DNA of 64,000 bases from Bacteroidia bacterium. GTDB lineage: Bacteria > Bacteroidota > Bacteroidia > UKL13-3. Both the position numbers and the translations under genes were made by a program. The notes below the pieces were generated by a model that did not search any database, was not told the origin of the DNA, and saw only the letters and a list, made by a program, of their open reading frames with translations. Location: positions 1 through 64,000 of the forward strand of contig JAIBAK010000013.1 of the NCBI GenBank assembly GCA_019695215.1, read 5' to 3'. Below, one piece after another: positions 17,957 to 28,680 of the stretch (position 1 is the stretch's first letter; each line of letters opens with the position of its first letter).

Positions 17957-19000
17957 ATGGCAAGAACACTACTTTTTTCAATCAGCTTTTTAATGCTGTT
18001 ATCATTTACCCCCGATACCACTGAAAAGCATTTAAAAAATTTACGTCAGTTAACTTTTGGGGGCGATAATGCCGAAGCTTATTTCAGTCCCGACAGTAAA
18101 CACCTTAGTTTTCAAAGCAACAATCCAAAATGGGGACTTAGCTGCGATCAGATTTTTCATTTAGATATTGCCAAAACATCAAAAGATACTTCCCTGCGTC
18201 CGGCTCTTATTTCAACGGGCGAAGGCCGTACCACCTGCGCCTATTTTATGCCCGATAAAAAGCATATTCTCTATGCATCCACCCATCAATCGGGGAAAGA
18301 TTGTCCGCCTGCCCCGCAAATGGGCAAAAAATACCTGTGGGCCATTTATCCCGAGTTTGATATTTACATTGCTGATTTAAAAGGAAAGATAACCGGACAA
18401 CTGACCAACGCTCCGGGATATGATGCCGAAGCCACTGTGTCGCCTAAGGGTGATAAAATTGTGTTTACCTCTACCCGCTCGGGCGATTTGGAACTGTGGG
18501 TGATGAATATTGATGGCAGCAATCCGGTACAAATTACCCATCAACTGGGTTATGACGGAGGCGCCTTTTTCTCGCCCGATGGAAAAAAACTTGTGTTCCG
18601 TGCATCGCGCCCCAATACCGAAGAAGAAATAAAAGAATATAAAGAATTACTGGCGAAAGGGCTTGTAGCTCCCACCACTATGGAAATTTACACCTGCAAT
18701 ATTGACGGCAGCGATTTGAAACAGGTTACTCACCTTGGTAAAGCCAACTGGGCACCGTTTTATCATCCCTCAGGTAAAAAAATTATTTTCTCGTCCAATC
18801 ACCATTCGCAAAAAGGATACGACTTTCAGTTGTTTATGATTAATGATGATGGCAGCGGACTGGAGCAAATTACCTCTGAAAGTATGTTCAATGCCTTCCC
18901 TATGTTTTCGCCCGATGGAAAAAAACTCGTATTCTCGTCCAACCGCAACAATGGCGGAACCCGGGATACCAATCTGTTTATTTGCGACTGGGAAGATTGA
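17957..19000 (+). CDS. Exported TolB-like beta-propeller protein (PD40 repeats)
   Basis: 347 residues. An N-terminal hydrophobic signal segment (about 3-18) is followed by WD40-like PD40 repeats: AYFSPDSKHLSFQS, ATVSPKGDKIVFTS, AFFSPDGKKLVFRA, FYHPSGKKIIFSS and MFSPDGKKLVFSS, each preceded by a strand with Q-IT/QLT. This gives a six-bladed TolB-type propeller, likely periplasmic and binding a protein or ligand. No Pal/TolA gene is nearby, so it is not necessarily TolB itself. It is followed after 46 bases by a peptidase gene that has its own -7 box. Confidence 0.85.
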   Translation: MARTLLFSISFLMLLSFTPDTTEKHLKNLRQLTFGGDNAEAYFSPDSKHLSFQSNNPKWGLSCDQIFHLDIAKTSKDTSLRPALISTGEGRTTCAYFMPDKKHILYASTHQSGKDCPPAPQMGKKYLWAIYPEFDIYIADLKGKITGQLTNAPGYDAEATVSPKGDKIVFTSTRSGDLELWVMNIDGSNPVQITHQLGYDGGAFFSPDGKKLVFRASRPNTEEEIKEYKELLAKGLVAPTTMEIYTCNIDGSDLKQVTHLGKANWAPFYHPSGKKIIFSSNHHSQKGYDFQLFMINDDGSGLEQITSESMFNAFPMFSPDGKKLVFSSNRNNGGTRDTNLFICDWED

Positions 19001-19011
19001 AACGGATTTCT

Positions 19012-19019
19012 TACGTTTG
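19012..19019 (+). promoter_or_regulatory. -7 box for the M28 peptidase gene
   Basis: TACGTTTG lies 27 bases before the ATG and just behind the preceding stop codon. It matches TAnnTTTG; no convincing -33 element. Confidence 0.4.
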
Positions 19020-19046
19020 TGTTAAATCAAGTAATAAACTAATTGC

Positions 19047-20282
19047 ATGAAAAAGATAGTAATAATTCTCGTTTGCGTATTATTCAGCGGAAAGTTTGCT
19101 TTAGCACAAACCAATACCGATGACATTAAAAAACATATCAGTTACCTGGCCGATGATAAGTTGCAGGGACGTTTTCCCGGAAGCAAAGGCGAAAAAAAAG
19201 CCTATCAGTACATCACCAAACAATTTCAGAAATACAAACTGCAGCCATTAGGAACCGTTTATAATTTTCAGGATTTCCCGGTTAAATACAATCCCAATCC
19301 GCATGACACCAGCGAAAAAAATGCACTCAAAACGACAGGGCGCAATGTGATTGGTTTCTTGAACAACGATGCCGAATTTACCATTGTAATCGGGGCGCAT
19401 TACGACCATCTGGGAATGGGTCATGGCGGTCATTCACTTGATGCTAATCCCGAAAATAAAGTTCATAACGGGGCAGATGATAATGCATCGGGGGTGGCCG
19501 GTGTGCTTGAGCTGGCCCGCTATTTTACCGAGAACGAGAAAAAAGAAAAATATAATTTCCTGTTCATTTGCTTTTCGGGAGAGGAAGAAGGCTTACTTGG
19601 CTCTAAATTTTTTGTAAACAACCCTACCCTTTCGCTCGACAAAATCAATTGCATGATAAACATGGATATGATTGGCCGGCTGAATGACAGTACCAAAAAA
19701 ATTATTGTATACGGCACCGGTACCAGCCCCAAGTTTGAACCTATGCTGGCTTCGCTTACCAAAGAATCAGTGATTAAAGTAAAAACCGATTCAGCCGGAA
19801 TGGGACCATCTGACCATGCCTCCTTTTACCTGAAGGGAATTCCGGTATTGCACTTTTTTACCGGTACGCATGGCGATTACCACCGACCAACCGATGATAT
19901 TGAAAAGATTAACTTTTACGGAGAGAAACAGGTTCTTGATTTTATTGTAAAAGTAGTTGGCGAAATATGCAAAGAAGATAAACTTACTTACCTGCAAACA
20001 AAAAATTCGCAAACCAACAGTCCGCGATTTAAAGTAACCCTTGGCATTATTCCCGATTACTCATTCGAAGGCCCAGGTGTAAGATTAGACGGGGTGAGTG
20101 AAGGCAAACCTGCCGCTGCTGCCGGATTAAAGGCCGGAGATATTCTGGTGGGTTTGGGTGAGCTGGAAATAACCGATATGCAAAGCTATATGAAAGCCCT
20201 CTCTCAATTTGAAAAGGGGCAGAAAACCACCGTAAAGTTTAAACGAAACGGGCAGATTCAGACCGCTGAGGCAACCTTCTGA
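19047..20282 (+). CDS. Secreted M28-family zinc peptidase with C-terminal PDZ domain
   Basis: 411 residues with a signal peptide (about 1-20, ending in ALAQ). The M28 metal site is visible: GAHYDHLG (His, near 114), NGADDNASG (bridging Asp), FSGEEEGLLGS (Glu-Glu), MINMDMIGRL (Asp) and HFFTGTHGDYHRPTDD (His). A PDZ domain follows (SFEGPGVRLDGVSEGKPAAAAGLKAGD split by VLVGLG, about 325-410). Such exopeptidases remove N-terminal residues from peptides in the periplasm or outside. All metal ligands are present. Confidence 0.93.
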   Translation: MKKIVIILVCVLFSGKFALAQTNTDDIKKHISYLADDKLQGRFPGSKGEKKAYQYITKQFQKYKLQPLGTVYNFQDFPVKYNPNPHDTSEKNALKTTGRNVIGFLNNDAEFTIVIGAHYDHLGMGHGGHSLDANPENKVHNGADDNASGVAGVLELARYFTENEKKEKYNFLFICFSGEEEGLLGSKFFVNNPTLSLDKINCMINMDMIGRLNDSTKKIIVYGTGTSPKFEPMLASLTKESVIKVKTDSAGMGPSDHASFYLKGIPVLHFFTGTHGDYHRPTDDIEKINFYGEKQVLDFIVKVVGEICKEDKLTYLQTKNSQTNSPRFKVTLGIIPDYSFEGPGVRLDGVSEGKPAAAAGLKAGDILVGLGELEITDMQSYMKALSQFEKGQKTTVKFKRNGQIQTAEATF

Positions 20283-20357
20283 AAGTTTATTTTGTCTTTT
20301 CTGCTGAATTGAAGTAGTTTTTACTTAATTTAGTAGCTGAATATCAACTAAACGAGT

Positions 20358-21590
20358 ATGAGCAAATCAAGGCTCATTAAGGCTTTTCTTTTATTTGCGG
20401 GATATCTGGTCTCCTGTCAGTTTTCCTATAGTCAGGTACCTTCCCGTCAGGGCGATTATTACTATATTCCTTACCGCAAACAATCAAAAGGAGGCGTACA
20501 GCAATACGGAGGTAATATGCGTGCAACAGCTACCATGAACAATGCCGTAGCCGAAATGAACAGGGAGAATTACAAGGAGGCCGAACAATATTTTACCAAA
20601 TACCTAAGCATTATGTCGGGCGACTACCGGGCACTTATTTACCGGGGTATTTGCCGGTATATGAATAACGACCTGCATTTTGCCATTCGCGATTTGAAAC
20701 GTGCAGTAAACATGAATCGTAATGAAAACAAAGATTTGTACAAATTAATCGGAACGATTTATTGCGCGGAAGGGAAGTATGAAAAGGCCATCCGTTTTTT
20801 AAATAAATCACTTGCACACTCTCCTTTCGACCCTGAAATTTATAATAACCTGGGTAAATGTTATCAGGAACTGGATGATTTGGCCAATGCTTACAAATGC
20901 TACAATAAAGCTATTCAATTAGACAGCACCATGGCGCTGGTGTACAACAACCGCGGAAGTGTGGTAAATTTTTCGCTCGAGTATATGCAACATGTTCATC
21001 CCGATGATATCACATCGGCCCTGAAAGATTTTGAAAAAGCACTGGCAGTCGACAGCACCCTTGAAATAGCCTGGCGAAATAAAGGGGTGGCGCAAATGCT
21101 GCTGAAAAGATACAATGAAGCATTGGCCTCACTTAACTACGCCATTCAGCTCGATTCAACCGATTATTTAGCCTACTTTCAGCGTTCAATTCTGTACAGC
21201 AAAACCGGTAAATTTGATTTGGCCGAAAAAGACATCTTCAGATGTATGTATAATGACCATATCAATATCCAGGCAACACTGGTGGAGCGCGGCAATATTT
21301 TACTCTATCAGGAGCAATACAGCGAAGCATTAGCCTTCTTTTCTTTTTATGCGCACAAATCATTTCAGCGGTCATTTAAAGCGGTAATGAGTATGAAAAG
21401 TGCGGAGGCATGTGCCTTAGACAATAATCAGAAAAAAGCTATTTACTACCTGAAACGGGCAAAACATAAAGGCTACTTCAATTCTAAAATACGGGTAAAA
21501 ACATTTTTAGTAAACCCTTATTTCAAAAACCTCAACCGCAACAGCCATTTTTTATCATTCAGAAGTAAGGTGGGGAAAATACTGTTATGA
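20358..21590 (+). CDS. TPR-repeat protein, exported
   Basis: 410 residues with a signal segment (about 8-25). From about residue 60 to 320 there are at least six tetratricopeptide repeats, for example YNNLGKCYQELDDLANAYKCYNKAIQLD and YNEALASLNYAIQLDSTDYLAY. TPRs mediate protein-protein contacts. The stop overlaps the start of the giant T9SS type B protein in ATGA, so this TPR protein is likely made with it and may help its export or assembly (inference). Confidence 0.85.
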   Translation: MSKSRLIKAFLLFAGYLVSCQFSYSQVPSRQGDYYYIPYRKQSKGGVQQYGGNMRATATMNNAVAEMNRENYKEAEQYFTKYLSIMSGDYRALIYRGICRYMNNDLHFAIRDLKRAVNMNRNENKDLYKLIGTIYCAEGKYEKAIRFLNKSLAHSPFDPEIYNNLGKCYQELDDLANAYKCYNKAIQLDSTMALVYNNRGSVVNFSLEYMQHVHPDDITSALKDFEKALAVDSTLEIAWRNKGVAQMLLKRYNEALASLNYAIQLDSTDYLAYFQRSILYSKTGKFDLAEKDIFRCMYNDHINIQATLVERGNILLYQEQYSEALAFFSFYAHKSFQRSFKAVMSMKSAEACALDNNQKKAIYYLKRAKHKGYFNSKIRVKTFLVNPYFKNLNRNSHFLSFRSKVGKILL

Positions 21591-24500
21591 AAAAAATAGC
21601 CTTTGTTATAGGATGGTTCATAAGTTTTTCGCTTCAGGCGGCTGAAACGGAAATGAATGGATTTATTGAAAACAAAGGGCAATGGGCTTCTCACATTTTG
21701 TTTGAACTCGATATTCCGGCAGGCAGGGTTTTTATTGAACGCAATCAGTTTACCTACGTTTTTTACGACAGCAAACAATTGCATGAAATGAAACATGGCG
21801 AAATCCCCGATTCGATGCTGCATATGCACGCGGTAAAAGTTTCGCTTAAGGGAGCTAACCCGTTAATAAAAACCGAAAAAGAACAGCCCCTCTCCTTTTA
21901 CCGCAACTATTTTAAGGGACAAAATCCATTACAATGGCAATCGTTTGTAAGTACTTTTCAGAAAATAACTTTAGCAGATGTGTACCTCGGAATTAATCTG
22001 GAGTTTTTATACAGCGAGGGTAAACTCAAATATAATTTTATTGTAAAACCGGGAGCCGATGCTTCGCTGATTCAGCTTTCGTATCAGGGACAGGAGAATT
22101 TATTCCTGAGCAGCGGTTCGTTAATTGTGAAAACCAGTTTGCAGCAAATAGCCGAAAATAAACCCGTGGCTTTTTATGCCGGTGATTCAAAACGTGCACT
22201 GGACTGTGAATTTGTTCAGAAAGGAAATATCGTTTCGTTTAAAACAGAACCAACAGATGCTTCGCAAACGTTAATTATAGATCCCGAAGTAATATTTGCC
22301 ACCTTCTCCGGTTCCACAGCCGATAACTGGGGATGTTCGGCCACCAACGACCAGTATGGAAATGCCTACTCCGGAGGAACTGTTTTTGACGTGGGGTACC
22401 CGTCAACCACCGGAGCTTATCAGGTAAATTTTGGAGGATATATTGATGTGGGCATTCTTAAGTATACTCCCAGTGGTACCGGACTTTTATACGCCACTTA
22501 CCTCGGAGGTTCATCATCCGAACAAACACACAGCCTCATTGTAAACAGCAAAAACCAGTTAGTATTATTAGGCACCACACAATCGAATGACTTCCCGGTT
22601 ACGGCAGGTTCGTATGACCCTACACATAATGGCTCCTACGATATTGTAGTGGGGTTGCTCTCCGAAAACGGAGCTTCACTGTTGGGTTCAACCTATTTTG
22701 GTTCGGATGGTTCAGACGGAATGAACGGGCCGGCCAACGGAAGTTACAATGCGGTTAATTCTCCGCTTTTTTACAATTATGGCGACAATTACCGGGGCGA
22801 AGTGATAGTTGATAAAAATGATAATATTCACCTGTACATATCGAGCCGATCGGTAACTTTTACTGCACTTGCTACAGCTGGCGGATTGGTAACGTATAAC
22901 CGAACCGGACCTCAGTATGCAGTTTACGCACGGTTCACCCCCGACATTACCCGACTCGATAAGGTTCGGTTTTTGGGCGGAACCGGGCAGGTATCCGGAT
23001 TTTCCCTTACCTTAGATCAAAGTCAGCAATATGTGTACTTGTGCGGGGGTACCACTGCAGCCGATGTTTTCCCTGCTATTACCAGCGGATACCAGCCGGC
23101 ACATAATGGTAATGTTGACGGATACATTGCACGGTTAAGCACCAATATCAGCGCATCGGTAAGTGAGTTTACTTACCTTGGCGGAACGCAATACGATCAA
23201 ACCTATTTTGTGCAGACAGATGCCGGAGGAAGAGTGTATGTAACGGGGCAAACATTAAGTGATGAGTTCCCGGTTTCTCCCGGTACCATTGCGAAAACTA
23301 AAGGTCGGATTTTCTTTACCGCATTGAGCAGTGATTTAAGTTCTGTGATTGTTTCAACCGTAATAGGCAACGGATTGGGAAGAGCAGAAATTTCACCTTC
23401 TGCTTTTCTGGTTGACCGTTGCGGGAATGTTTGTTTATCTGGTTGGGGAGGCCGGGTAAATAATAATTTTAACTCGGGAACCGGACGAACAACCGGACTG
23501 GCGGTAACTTCCAACGGCTACCAGCAGGCAACTGACGGATCTGATTTTTACTTAGCCATAATCACCTCTAATCTTGACAAATTAGTTTATGGCAGTTTTT
23601 TTGGCGGACCTGTAAGCGAAGAACACGTGGATGGCGGCACCAGTCGTTTTGACCAAAAGGGAATTGTTTACCAATCGGTATGTGGCGGATGCGGAGGAAA
23701 TTCTGATTTTCCAACTACACCGGGTGCCTGGTCGAGAACAAACAAAAGTTTTAACTGTAACAATGCCACGTTTAAAATAAACCTGAACAATTCCTTATTT
23801 GCCCCGCAGTTTAAAGATACTTTCTTAACTGTTTATGCAACTGAGACGCTCACGTACAACTTTCAAATTACCGACCCCGATAAAGACGACTCATTGTATG
23901 TAACCTATTCCGGCACGGCTCTGGCCAACGCAAGCACCAATAATAATCCGGCTGTAATTACCGGACCCGATAAAGGACTAAGGCCGTTATCCAATACCTT
24001 AACCTGGAAAACAAACTGCACCAACGGAGGAAAAGACACTTTGTGGATACGGGTTGATATTCACGATAACGGATGCCCGGATGAAAAATCGAAAACAGGT
24101 TATATCCGCATATTAGTAAAACCTGTTCCGGATGTGATACCTCCTGAGCTTACCTGCGTAAAAAGTCTCGATTCAAACACGGTAAAAGTTATCTGGTCGG
24201 CTGATAAAAGTAATCCGCTCAAGTTTTTTAAAGAAGTGGTGATGAATAAAGTGCTCCCCGATTTAAATGTGGTGGCACCGTATCAAACTTACCTGATAAA
24301 TTCGGACGATAGTTTGGTTGACCCTTTTGCCTACTACCATAAGCAAAATGACTACTGCTACTACATGTACGGAGTAAATATTTGCAATAAACACTCTGAT
24401 ACTACCCGCTATTCCTGCACCAAACTTTATCCGGATACGGCAAACTACAACCCGTTTGATATGGCCATGGATACTATTCTGTATGCCATTGCCACCGATA

Positions 24501-25912
24501 GTTTTTATTATGACTTTTCGATCAAAAGTAAAGTACCGAAAAAGCTAACCATTCAATACGAATACCACGGAGAAATACTGGCCGATAACCTAAAGTCGGC
24601 CAATGTGGGAACATTAGATGCTACCCCCGGAATTGATATAGCCAAAGGACATATTGCCTGGAAAGCCGAGTGTGCCGATATAGGGAAAGATACGTTTACC
24701 ATCAGTATGCTTATTTGGGATAATGCCTGCCCTGTGCCCAACTCGCGCACCAATCGCATTCATATTGTGGTTGTGCCGCCTCCGGCACCTAAGCCGCCCG
24801 TGATGTATTGTGTAAAACGAATAGATGCCAATACACTCAGGGTGCGCTGGGATTTTGACAGTACCGATAAATATTTCAGCCATTTTATTCTTTACCGGCA
24901 AAACCCTGACGGAAGTACTCAAACACTTCAGCAATATTACCGAACCGACACCCTTTCGTACACCGATACCAAAGCGTTGAACTGGCTCACAAAAAATTAT
25001 TGCTACTACTTTATCGGGTATAATAACTGCGGCTACAAAGGGCCTTCCTCCTTGAGGTCATGCTCCATTATCGACAGTACATTTGTGCCTCCGCCCCTTT
25101 CCTTAAATTATGTGAGTGTAGAAAACAATAAAGAAATTGAAGTAAACTGGAAAAAATCAACCGACCCTGTTTGGGAAAAATACCAGCTTTACCGCAGATT
25201 GAATTTCACGGGTGCTCCGTTTGAATCCTTTCAAACCATCACCAAAAACGACACTTCCCTGCTCGATCCGCTGGTAGATGTAAGCAATATTTCGTATTGC
25301 TACAGCATTACCCAGTACAACGAATGCGGACTCGAATCGAAAAAATCGGATGAAGCCTGTACCATTGTGTTGCGGGGGGTGGCCAAACAATTTGAAAACC
25401 AGATTTACTGGGATGCTTATACCTCATGGAAAACCGGAGTAAGTAATTACCGGGTATTTCGCACCGATCCGTTTATTCCTGAAACAAAAATTGCTCAGAA
25501 ACCCGGTAACGAGTTAAAACTTACCGATGCCATGTTGTATGACGATTGCGGCTTGTATTTTTACCGCGTAGTTGCCGTGCAAAACAGCAAAGGCAAACCT
25601 TTTGAGAGTTCATCAAACACCATTGCACTGGTGCAGCAACCATTGGTATTTGCCCCCACTGCCTTTACACCTAACGGAGATGCATTGAATGATTACTGGG
25701 GTGTGGTGCCTTCGTTTGTAAAAGAATTTAATATCCTTATTTATAACCGATGGGGGCAGCAGGTTTTTCAGTCGAACGATAAGAAATTTTTATTTAACGG
25801 AACCTTTGGTGATAATATGCCGCGTGACGAAATATTTGCCTATGTCATTCGCTTTACCGACTGGAGCGATAAACCCTACGAACTCAGCGGCAGTTTTCAT
25901 GCGCTTCATTAG
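21587..25912 (+). CDS. Giant secreted protein with type B (gliding-motility-type) T9SS sorting domain
   Basis: 1441 residues. A signal peptide (1-19) leads into a DUF7948-like block starting NGFIENKGQWASH. Propeller-like SBBP repeats follow (YLGGSSSEQTHS, GTTQSNDFPVT, GGTQYDQTYFVQTDAGGRVYVTG) to about residue 720. Cadherin/Ig-like segments come next, with three Fn3-like modules each opening LTCVKSLDSN/MYCVKRIDAN type strands. The C-terminus FAPTAFTPNGDALNDYW ... IYNRWGQQVF is the type B/CHU_C sorting domain. Likely a cell-surface or released adhesin-like protein. Coupled to the preceding TPR gene. Confidence 0.9.
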   Translation: MKKIAFVIGWFISFSLQAAETEMNGFIENKGQWASHILFELDIPAGRVFIERNQFTYVFYDSKQLHEMKHGEIPDSMLHMHAVKVSLKGANPLIKTEKEQPLSFYRNYFKGQNPLQWQSFVSTFQKITLADVYLGINLEFLYSEGKLKYNFIVKPGADASLIQLSYQGQENLFLSSGSLIVKTSLQQIAENKPVAFYAGDSKRALDCEFVQKGNIVSFKTEPTDASQTLIIDPEVIFATFSGSTADNWGCSATNDQYGNAYSGGTVFDVGYPSTTGAYQVNFGGYIDVGILKYTPSGTGLLYATYLGGSSSEQTHSLIVNSKNQLVLLGTTQSNDFPVTAGSYDPTHNGSYDIVVGLLSENGASLLGSTYFGSDGSDGMNGPANGSYNAVNSPLFYNYGDNYRGEVIVDKNDNIHLYISSRSVTFTALATAGGLVTYNRTGPQYAVYARFTPDITRLDKVRFLGGTGQVSGFSLTLDQSQQYVYLCGGTTAADVFPAITSGYQPAHNGNVDGYIARLSTNISASVSEFTYLGGTQYDQTYFVQTDAGGRVYVTGQTLSDEFPVSPGTIAKTKGRIFFTALSSDLSSVIVSTVIGNGLGRAEISPSAFLVDRCGNVCLSGWGGRVNNNFNSGTGRTTGLAVTSNGYQQATDGSDFYLAIITSNLDKLVYGSFFGGPVSEEHVDGGTSRFDQKGIVYQSVCGGCGGNSDFPTTPGAWSRTNKSFNCNNATFKINLNNSLFAPQFKDTFLTVYATETLTYNFQITDPDKDDSLYVTYSGTALANASTNNNPAVITGPDKGLRPLSNTLTWKTNCTNGGKDTLWIRVDIHDNGCPDEKSKTGYIRILVKPVPDVIPPELTCVKSLDSNTVKVIWSADKSNPLKFFKEVVMNKVLPDLNVVAPYQTYLINSDDSLVDPFAYYHKQNDYCYYMYGVNICNKHSDTTRYSCTKLYPDTANYNPFDMAMDTILYAIATDSFYYDFSIKSKVPKKLTIQYEYHGEILADNLKSANVGTLDATPGIDIAKGHIAWKAECADIGKDTFTISMLIWDNACPVPNSRTNRIHIVVVPPPAPKPPVMYCVKRIDANTLRVRWDFDSTDKYFSHFILYRQNPDGSTQTLQQYYRTDTLSYTDTKALNWLTKNYCYYFIGYNNCGYKGPSSLRSCSIIDSTFVPPPLSLNYVSVENNKEIEVNWKKSTDPVWEKYQLYRRLNFTGAPFESFQTITKNDTSLLDPLVDVSNISYCYSITQYNECGLESKKSDEACTIVLRGVAKQFENQIYWDAYTSWKTGVSNYRVFRTDPFIPETKIAQKPGNELKLTDAMLYDDCGLYFYRVVAVQNSKGKPFESSSNTIALVQQPLVFAPTAFTPNGDALNDYWGVVPSFVKEFNILIYNRWGQQVFQSNDKKFLFNGTFGDNMPRDEIFAYVIRFTDWSDKPYELSGSFHALH

Positions 25913-26002
25913 TTTTTTGTGGCATAGCTATTGAACTTAAGGAGCCCCGATAAAAAATATGCTTTCGGGTATGCCATTTTGACCATTATTGAACTTTAGA
26001 TT

Positions 26003-28492
26003 ATGCAAGAGAAAAACGATTTTTTTATATCAGGATTAGTGCAGGACGATAAGGAAAATAACGACTTTATTCAGTTGCTTTCGCAGGAAGAAGAAGATGA
26101 AATGAACAGGGAAAGCATACCTGACACCCTGCCAATTTTACCTTTGCGTAATACCGTTTTGTTTCCGGGTGTTGTCATTCCCATTACGGTAGGGCGCGAT
26201 AAATCCATTCGCCTGATTAAAGATGCTAACAAGGGAAGTAAAATAATCGGGGTGGTATCGCAAAAAGATTCTACCATTGAAGATCCTAACTTTCACGACC
26301 TGAATTCGATAGGAACCGTTGCCCAAATTCTTAAAATGTTCCGGATGCCCGATGGAAACACCACCGTCATCATTCAGGGTAAAAAACGTTTTGTACTGGG
26401 CGAATGTCAGGCCATTGAACCGTATATCAAAGCTCAAATTACAGCACTTCCCGAGGGAAAAGTAAAAAAAGATGAAGAGGTAACGGCACTTATTTCTTCC
26501 ATAAAAGACCTTTCTTTTCAAATAGTTGAATTGTCGCCAAATATTCCATCGGAAGCGGCATTTGCCCTTAAAAATATTGACAGCCCTACCTTTTTAGTAA
26601 ACTTTATTTCCTCCAATCTGAATGTCGATTTGAAAGACAAACAAAACATTCTGGAGGTGATGGATTTTAAAGAGCGGGCCGGCAAAGTGCTTGAGTTTTT
26701 AACTAAAGAACTACAATACCTGCAACTGAAAAACGAAATTCAAACCAAGGTGCGCACCGATTTGGATAAGCAGCAACGTGATTTCTTTTTGCAGCAGCAG
26801 ATAAGGGCCATTCAGGAAGAACTGGGGGGCGAAAGTCCTGACAGGGAACTGGAGAATTTGCGTGAGCGTGGCGCTAAAAAGAAATGGGCCAAAAATATTC
26901 ATGAAGCGTTTAATAAAGAACTCGACAAACTGCAGCGCATGAATCCCATGTCGCCCGATTATTCGGTTTCGCTCAATTACGTGCAAACACTTATTGACCT
27001 GCCCTGGGGCGAAAGCACTAAAGACAATTTTGACTTAAAACGGGCTCAGAAAATATTAGACAAAGATCATTTCGGAATGGAAAAAGTGAAAGAACGCATT
27101 CTGGAATACTTAGCCGTTTTAAAATTAAAAGGCGATTTAAAAAGTCCGATTCTTTGTTTGTACGGCCCTCCCGGAGTAGGCAAAACCTCCCTCGGAAAAT
27201 CCATTGCCAAGGCATTAGGCCGCAAATACGTGCGCGTATCGTTAGGCGGCTTACATGACGAAGCTGAAATACGGGGACACCGCAAAACGTATATCGGGGC
27301 CATGCCGGGACGTATCATTCAAAATATTAAAAAGGGAAAATCAGATAACCCGGTTTTTGTACTCGATGAAATTGATAAAGTGGGAAATGATTTCAGAGGC
27401 GACCCTTCATCGGCCCTGCTGGAAGTGCTGGACCCCGAACAAAACAGCAATTTTTACGATAATTACCTCGAACTGGAATACGACCTCTCCAATGTGATGT
27501 TTATTGCTACGGCCAATAGTTTGGATACCATACAACCTGCCCTGCTAGATCGTATGGAAATTATTGAGATAAGCGGATACACGTTGGAAGAGAAAGTAGA
27601 AATTGCCAAAAAATACCTTATTCCTAAACAACGTACTTTTCATGGATTAAAAACCAAAGATTTTAACCTTACCGATAAAGCCATTGTAAAAGTAATTGAA
27701 GATTACACCCGCGAATCGGGGGTACGGGGCATGGAGAAAAAATTCTCGGCACTTGCGCGCAATGTGGCCAAAACCATTGTGATGAAAGAAACCGCCAACA
27801 AAGTGCTCAATGAAGAAGATGTGATTCGCATACTTGGCTCGGAGCGTATGGAAAAAGAAATTTATCAGGATAATGATGTGGCCGGAGTGGTGACAGGATT
27901 AGCCTGGACACCTGTGGGCGGAGAAATTTTATTTGTAGAAAGCTCCATTACCAAAGGCTCCGGAAAATTAACGCTTACCGGAAAACTGGGCGATGTAATG
28001 AAAGAATCAGCTATTACAGCCCTCACCTTTCTTAAATCTCATTGCGCTTATTTGGAAATAGACCCTGAAGTATTCGACAGCTACGATATCCATATTCACG
28101 TACCGGCTGGTGCAGTACCTAAGGACGGGCCATCGGCCGGAGTGACTATGCTTACTTCACTCGCTTCTTTGTTTACCCAACGCAAAGTAAAACCTTTCCT
28201 GGCCATGACGGGTGAGATTACCCTGCGCGGAAAGGTATTGCCGGTGGGTGGTATTAAAGAAAAAATACTGGCGGCCAAACGGGCGGGCATTAAAGAAATT
28301 ATTTTGTGCGAGCAAAACCGCAAGGATATTGAAGACATTAACCCGGATTATGTAAGCGACCTGCAATTTCATTTTGTAAAAAACATGCTGCAGGTATTAG
28401 ACTACTCGCTGCTCGATGAAAAAGTAGCCAAGCCCATGAAACTGATTGTAAACAAAAAGGAAAAAGAAGCTACGGTGGTGAAGATGCAGTAA
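26003..28492 (+). CDS. lon: ATP-dependent Lon protease
   Basis: 829 residues. N-terminal LON substrate-binding domain (LPILPLRNTVLFPGVVIP), coiled coil to about 340, AAA+ module with Walker A GPPGVGKTS (from residue 388) and Walker B FVLDEIDK, and a C-terminal serine-lysine protease domain with catalytic Ser711 in PKDGPSAG and Lys752 in GGIKEK. It degrades misfolded and regulatory proteins in the cytosol. There is a short acidic N-terminal extension (about 35 residues) before the LON domain. A strong terminator follows; it is monocistronic. Confidence 0.98.
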   Translation: MQEKNDFFISGLVQDDKENNDFIQLLSQEEEDEMNRESIPDTLPILPLRNTVLFPGVVIPITVGRDKSIRLIKDANKGSKIIGVVSQKDSTIEDPNFHDLNSIGTVAQILKMFRMPDGNTTVIIQGKKRFVLGECQAIEPYIKAQITALPEGKVKKDEEVTALISSIKDLSFQIVELSPNIPSEAAFALKNIDSPTFLVNFISSNLNVDLKDKQNILEVMDFKERAGKVLEFLTKELQYLQLKNEIQTKVRTDLDKQQRDFFLQQQIRAIQEELGGESPDRELENLRERGAKKKWAKNIHEAFNKELDKLQRMNPMSPDYSVSLNYVQTLIDLPWGESTKDNFDLKRAQKILDKDHFGMEKVKERILEYLAVLKLKGDLKSPILCLYGPPGVGKTSLGKSIAKALGRKYVRVSLGGLHDEAEIRGHRKTYIGAMPGRIIQNIKKGKSDNPVFVLDEIDKVGNDFRGDPSSALLEVLDPEQNSNFYDNYLELEYDLSNVMFIATANSLDTIQPALLDRMEIIEISGYTLEEKVEIAKKYLIPKQRTFHGLKTKDFNLTDKAIVKVIEDYTRESGVRGMEKKFSALARNVAKTIVMKETANKVLNEEDVIRILGSERMEKEIYQDNDVAGVVTGLAWTPVGGEILFVESSITKGSGKLTLTGKLGDVMKESAITALTFLKSHCAYLEIDPEVFDSYDIHIHVPAGAVPKDGPSAGVTMLTSLASLFTQRKVKPFLAMTGEITLRGKVLPVGGIKEKILAAKRAGIKEIILCEQNRKDIEDINPDYVSDLQFHFVKNMLQVLDYSLLDEKVAKPMKLIVNKKEKEATVVKMQ

Positions 28493-28513
28493 ACCCTTTC
28501 TACCTCCCGATAT

Positions 28514-28547
28514 AAAAAAGGCAACCTGTTGTTGGGTTGCCTTTTTT
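28514..28547 (+). terminator. Rho-independent terminator of lon
   Basis: A run of six A plus GGCAACC pairs with GGTTGCC plus six T around an 8-base loop, giving a 13-bp stem ending in a T run. It begins 21 bases after the lon stop. Confidence 0.9.
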
Positions 28548-28680
28548 GTTTTAGCTGTATTTGCGCGATTGCGTAAAAGAAAATATCTTTACAAAACGAA
28601 AGATAGGTTTGTTTACCTTCCCAAATTGAAAGGTTGTACAAACTTCTGGTTAGTATATAAATGAGTTAGCGACAATTAAA

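Noticed and set aside
26138-26521. 127-residue minus-strand open frame inside lon
   Set aside because: Antisense shadow of lon; no start signal or recognisable domain.
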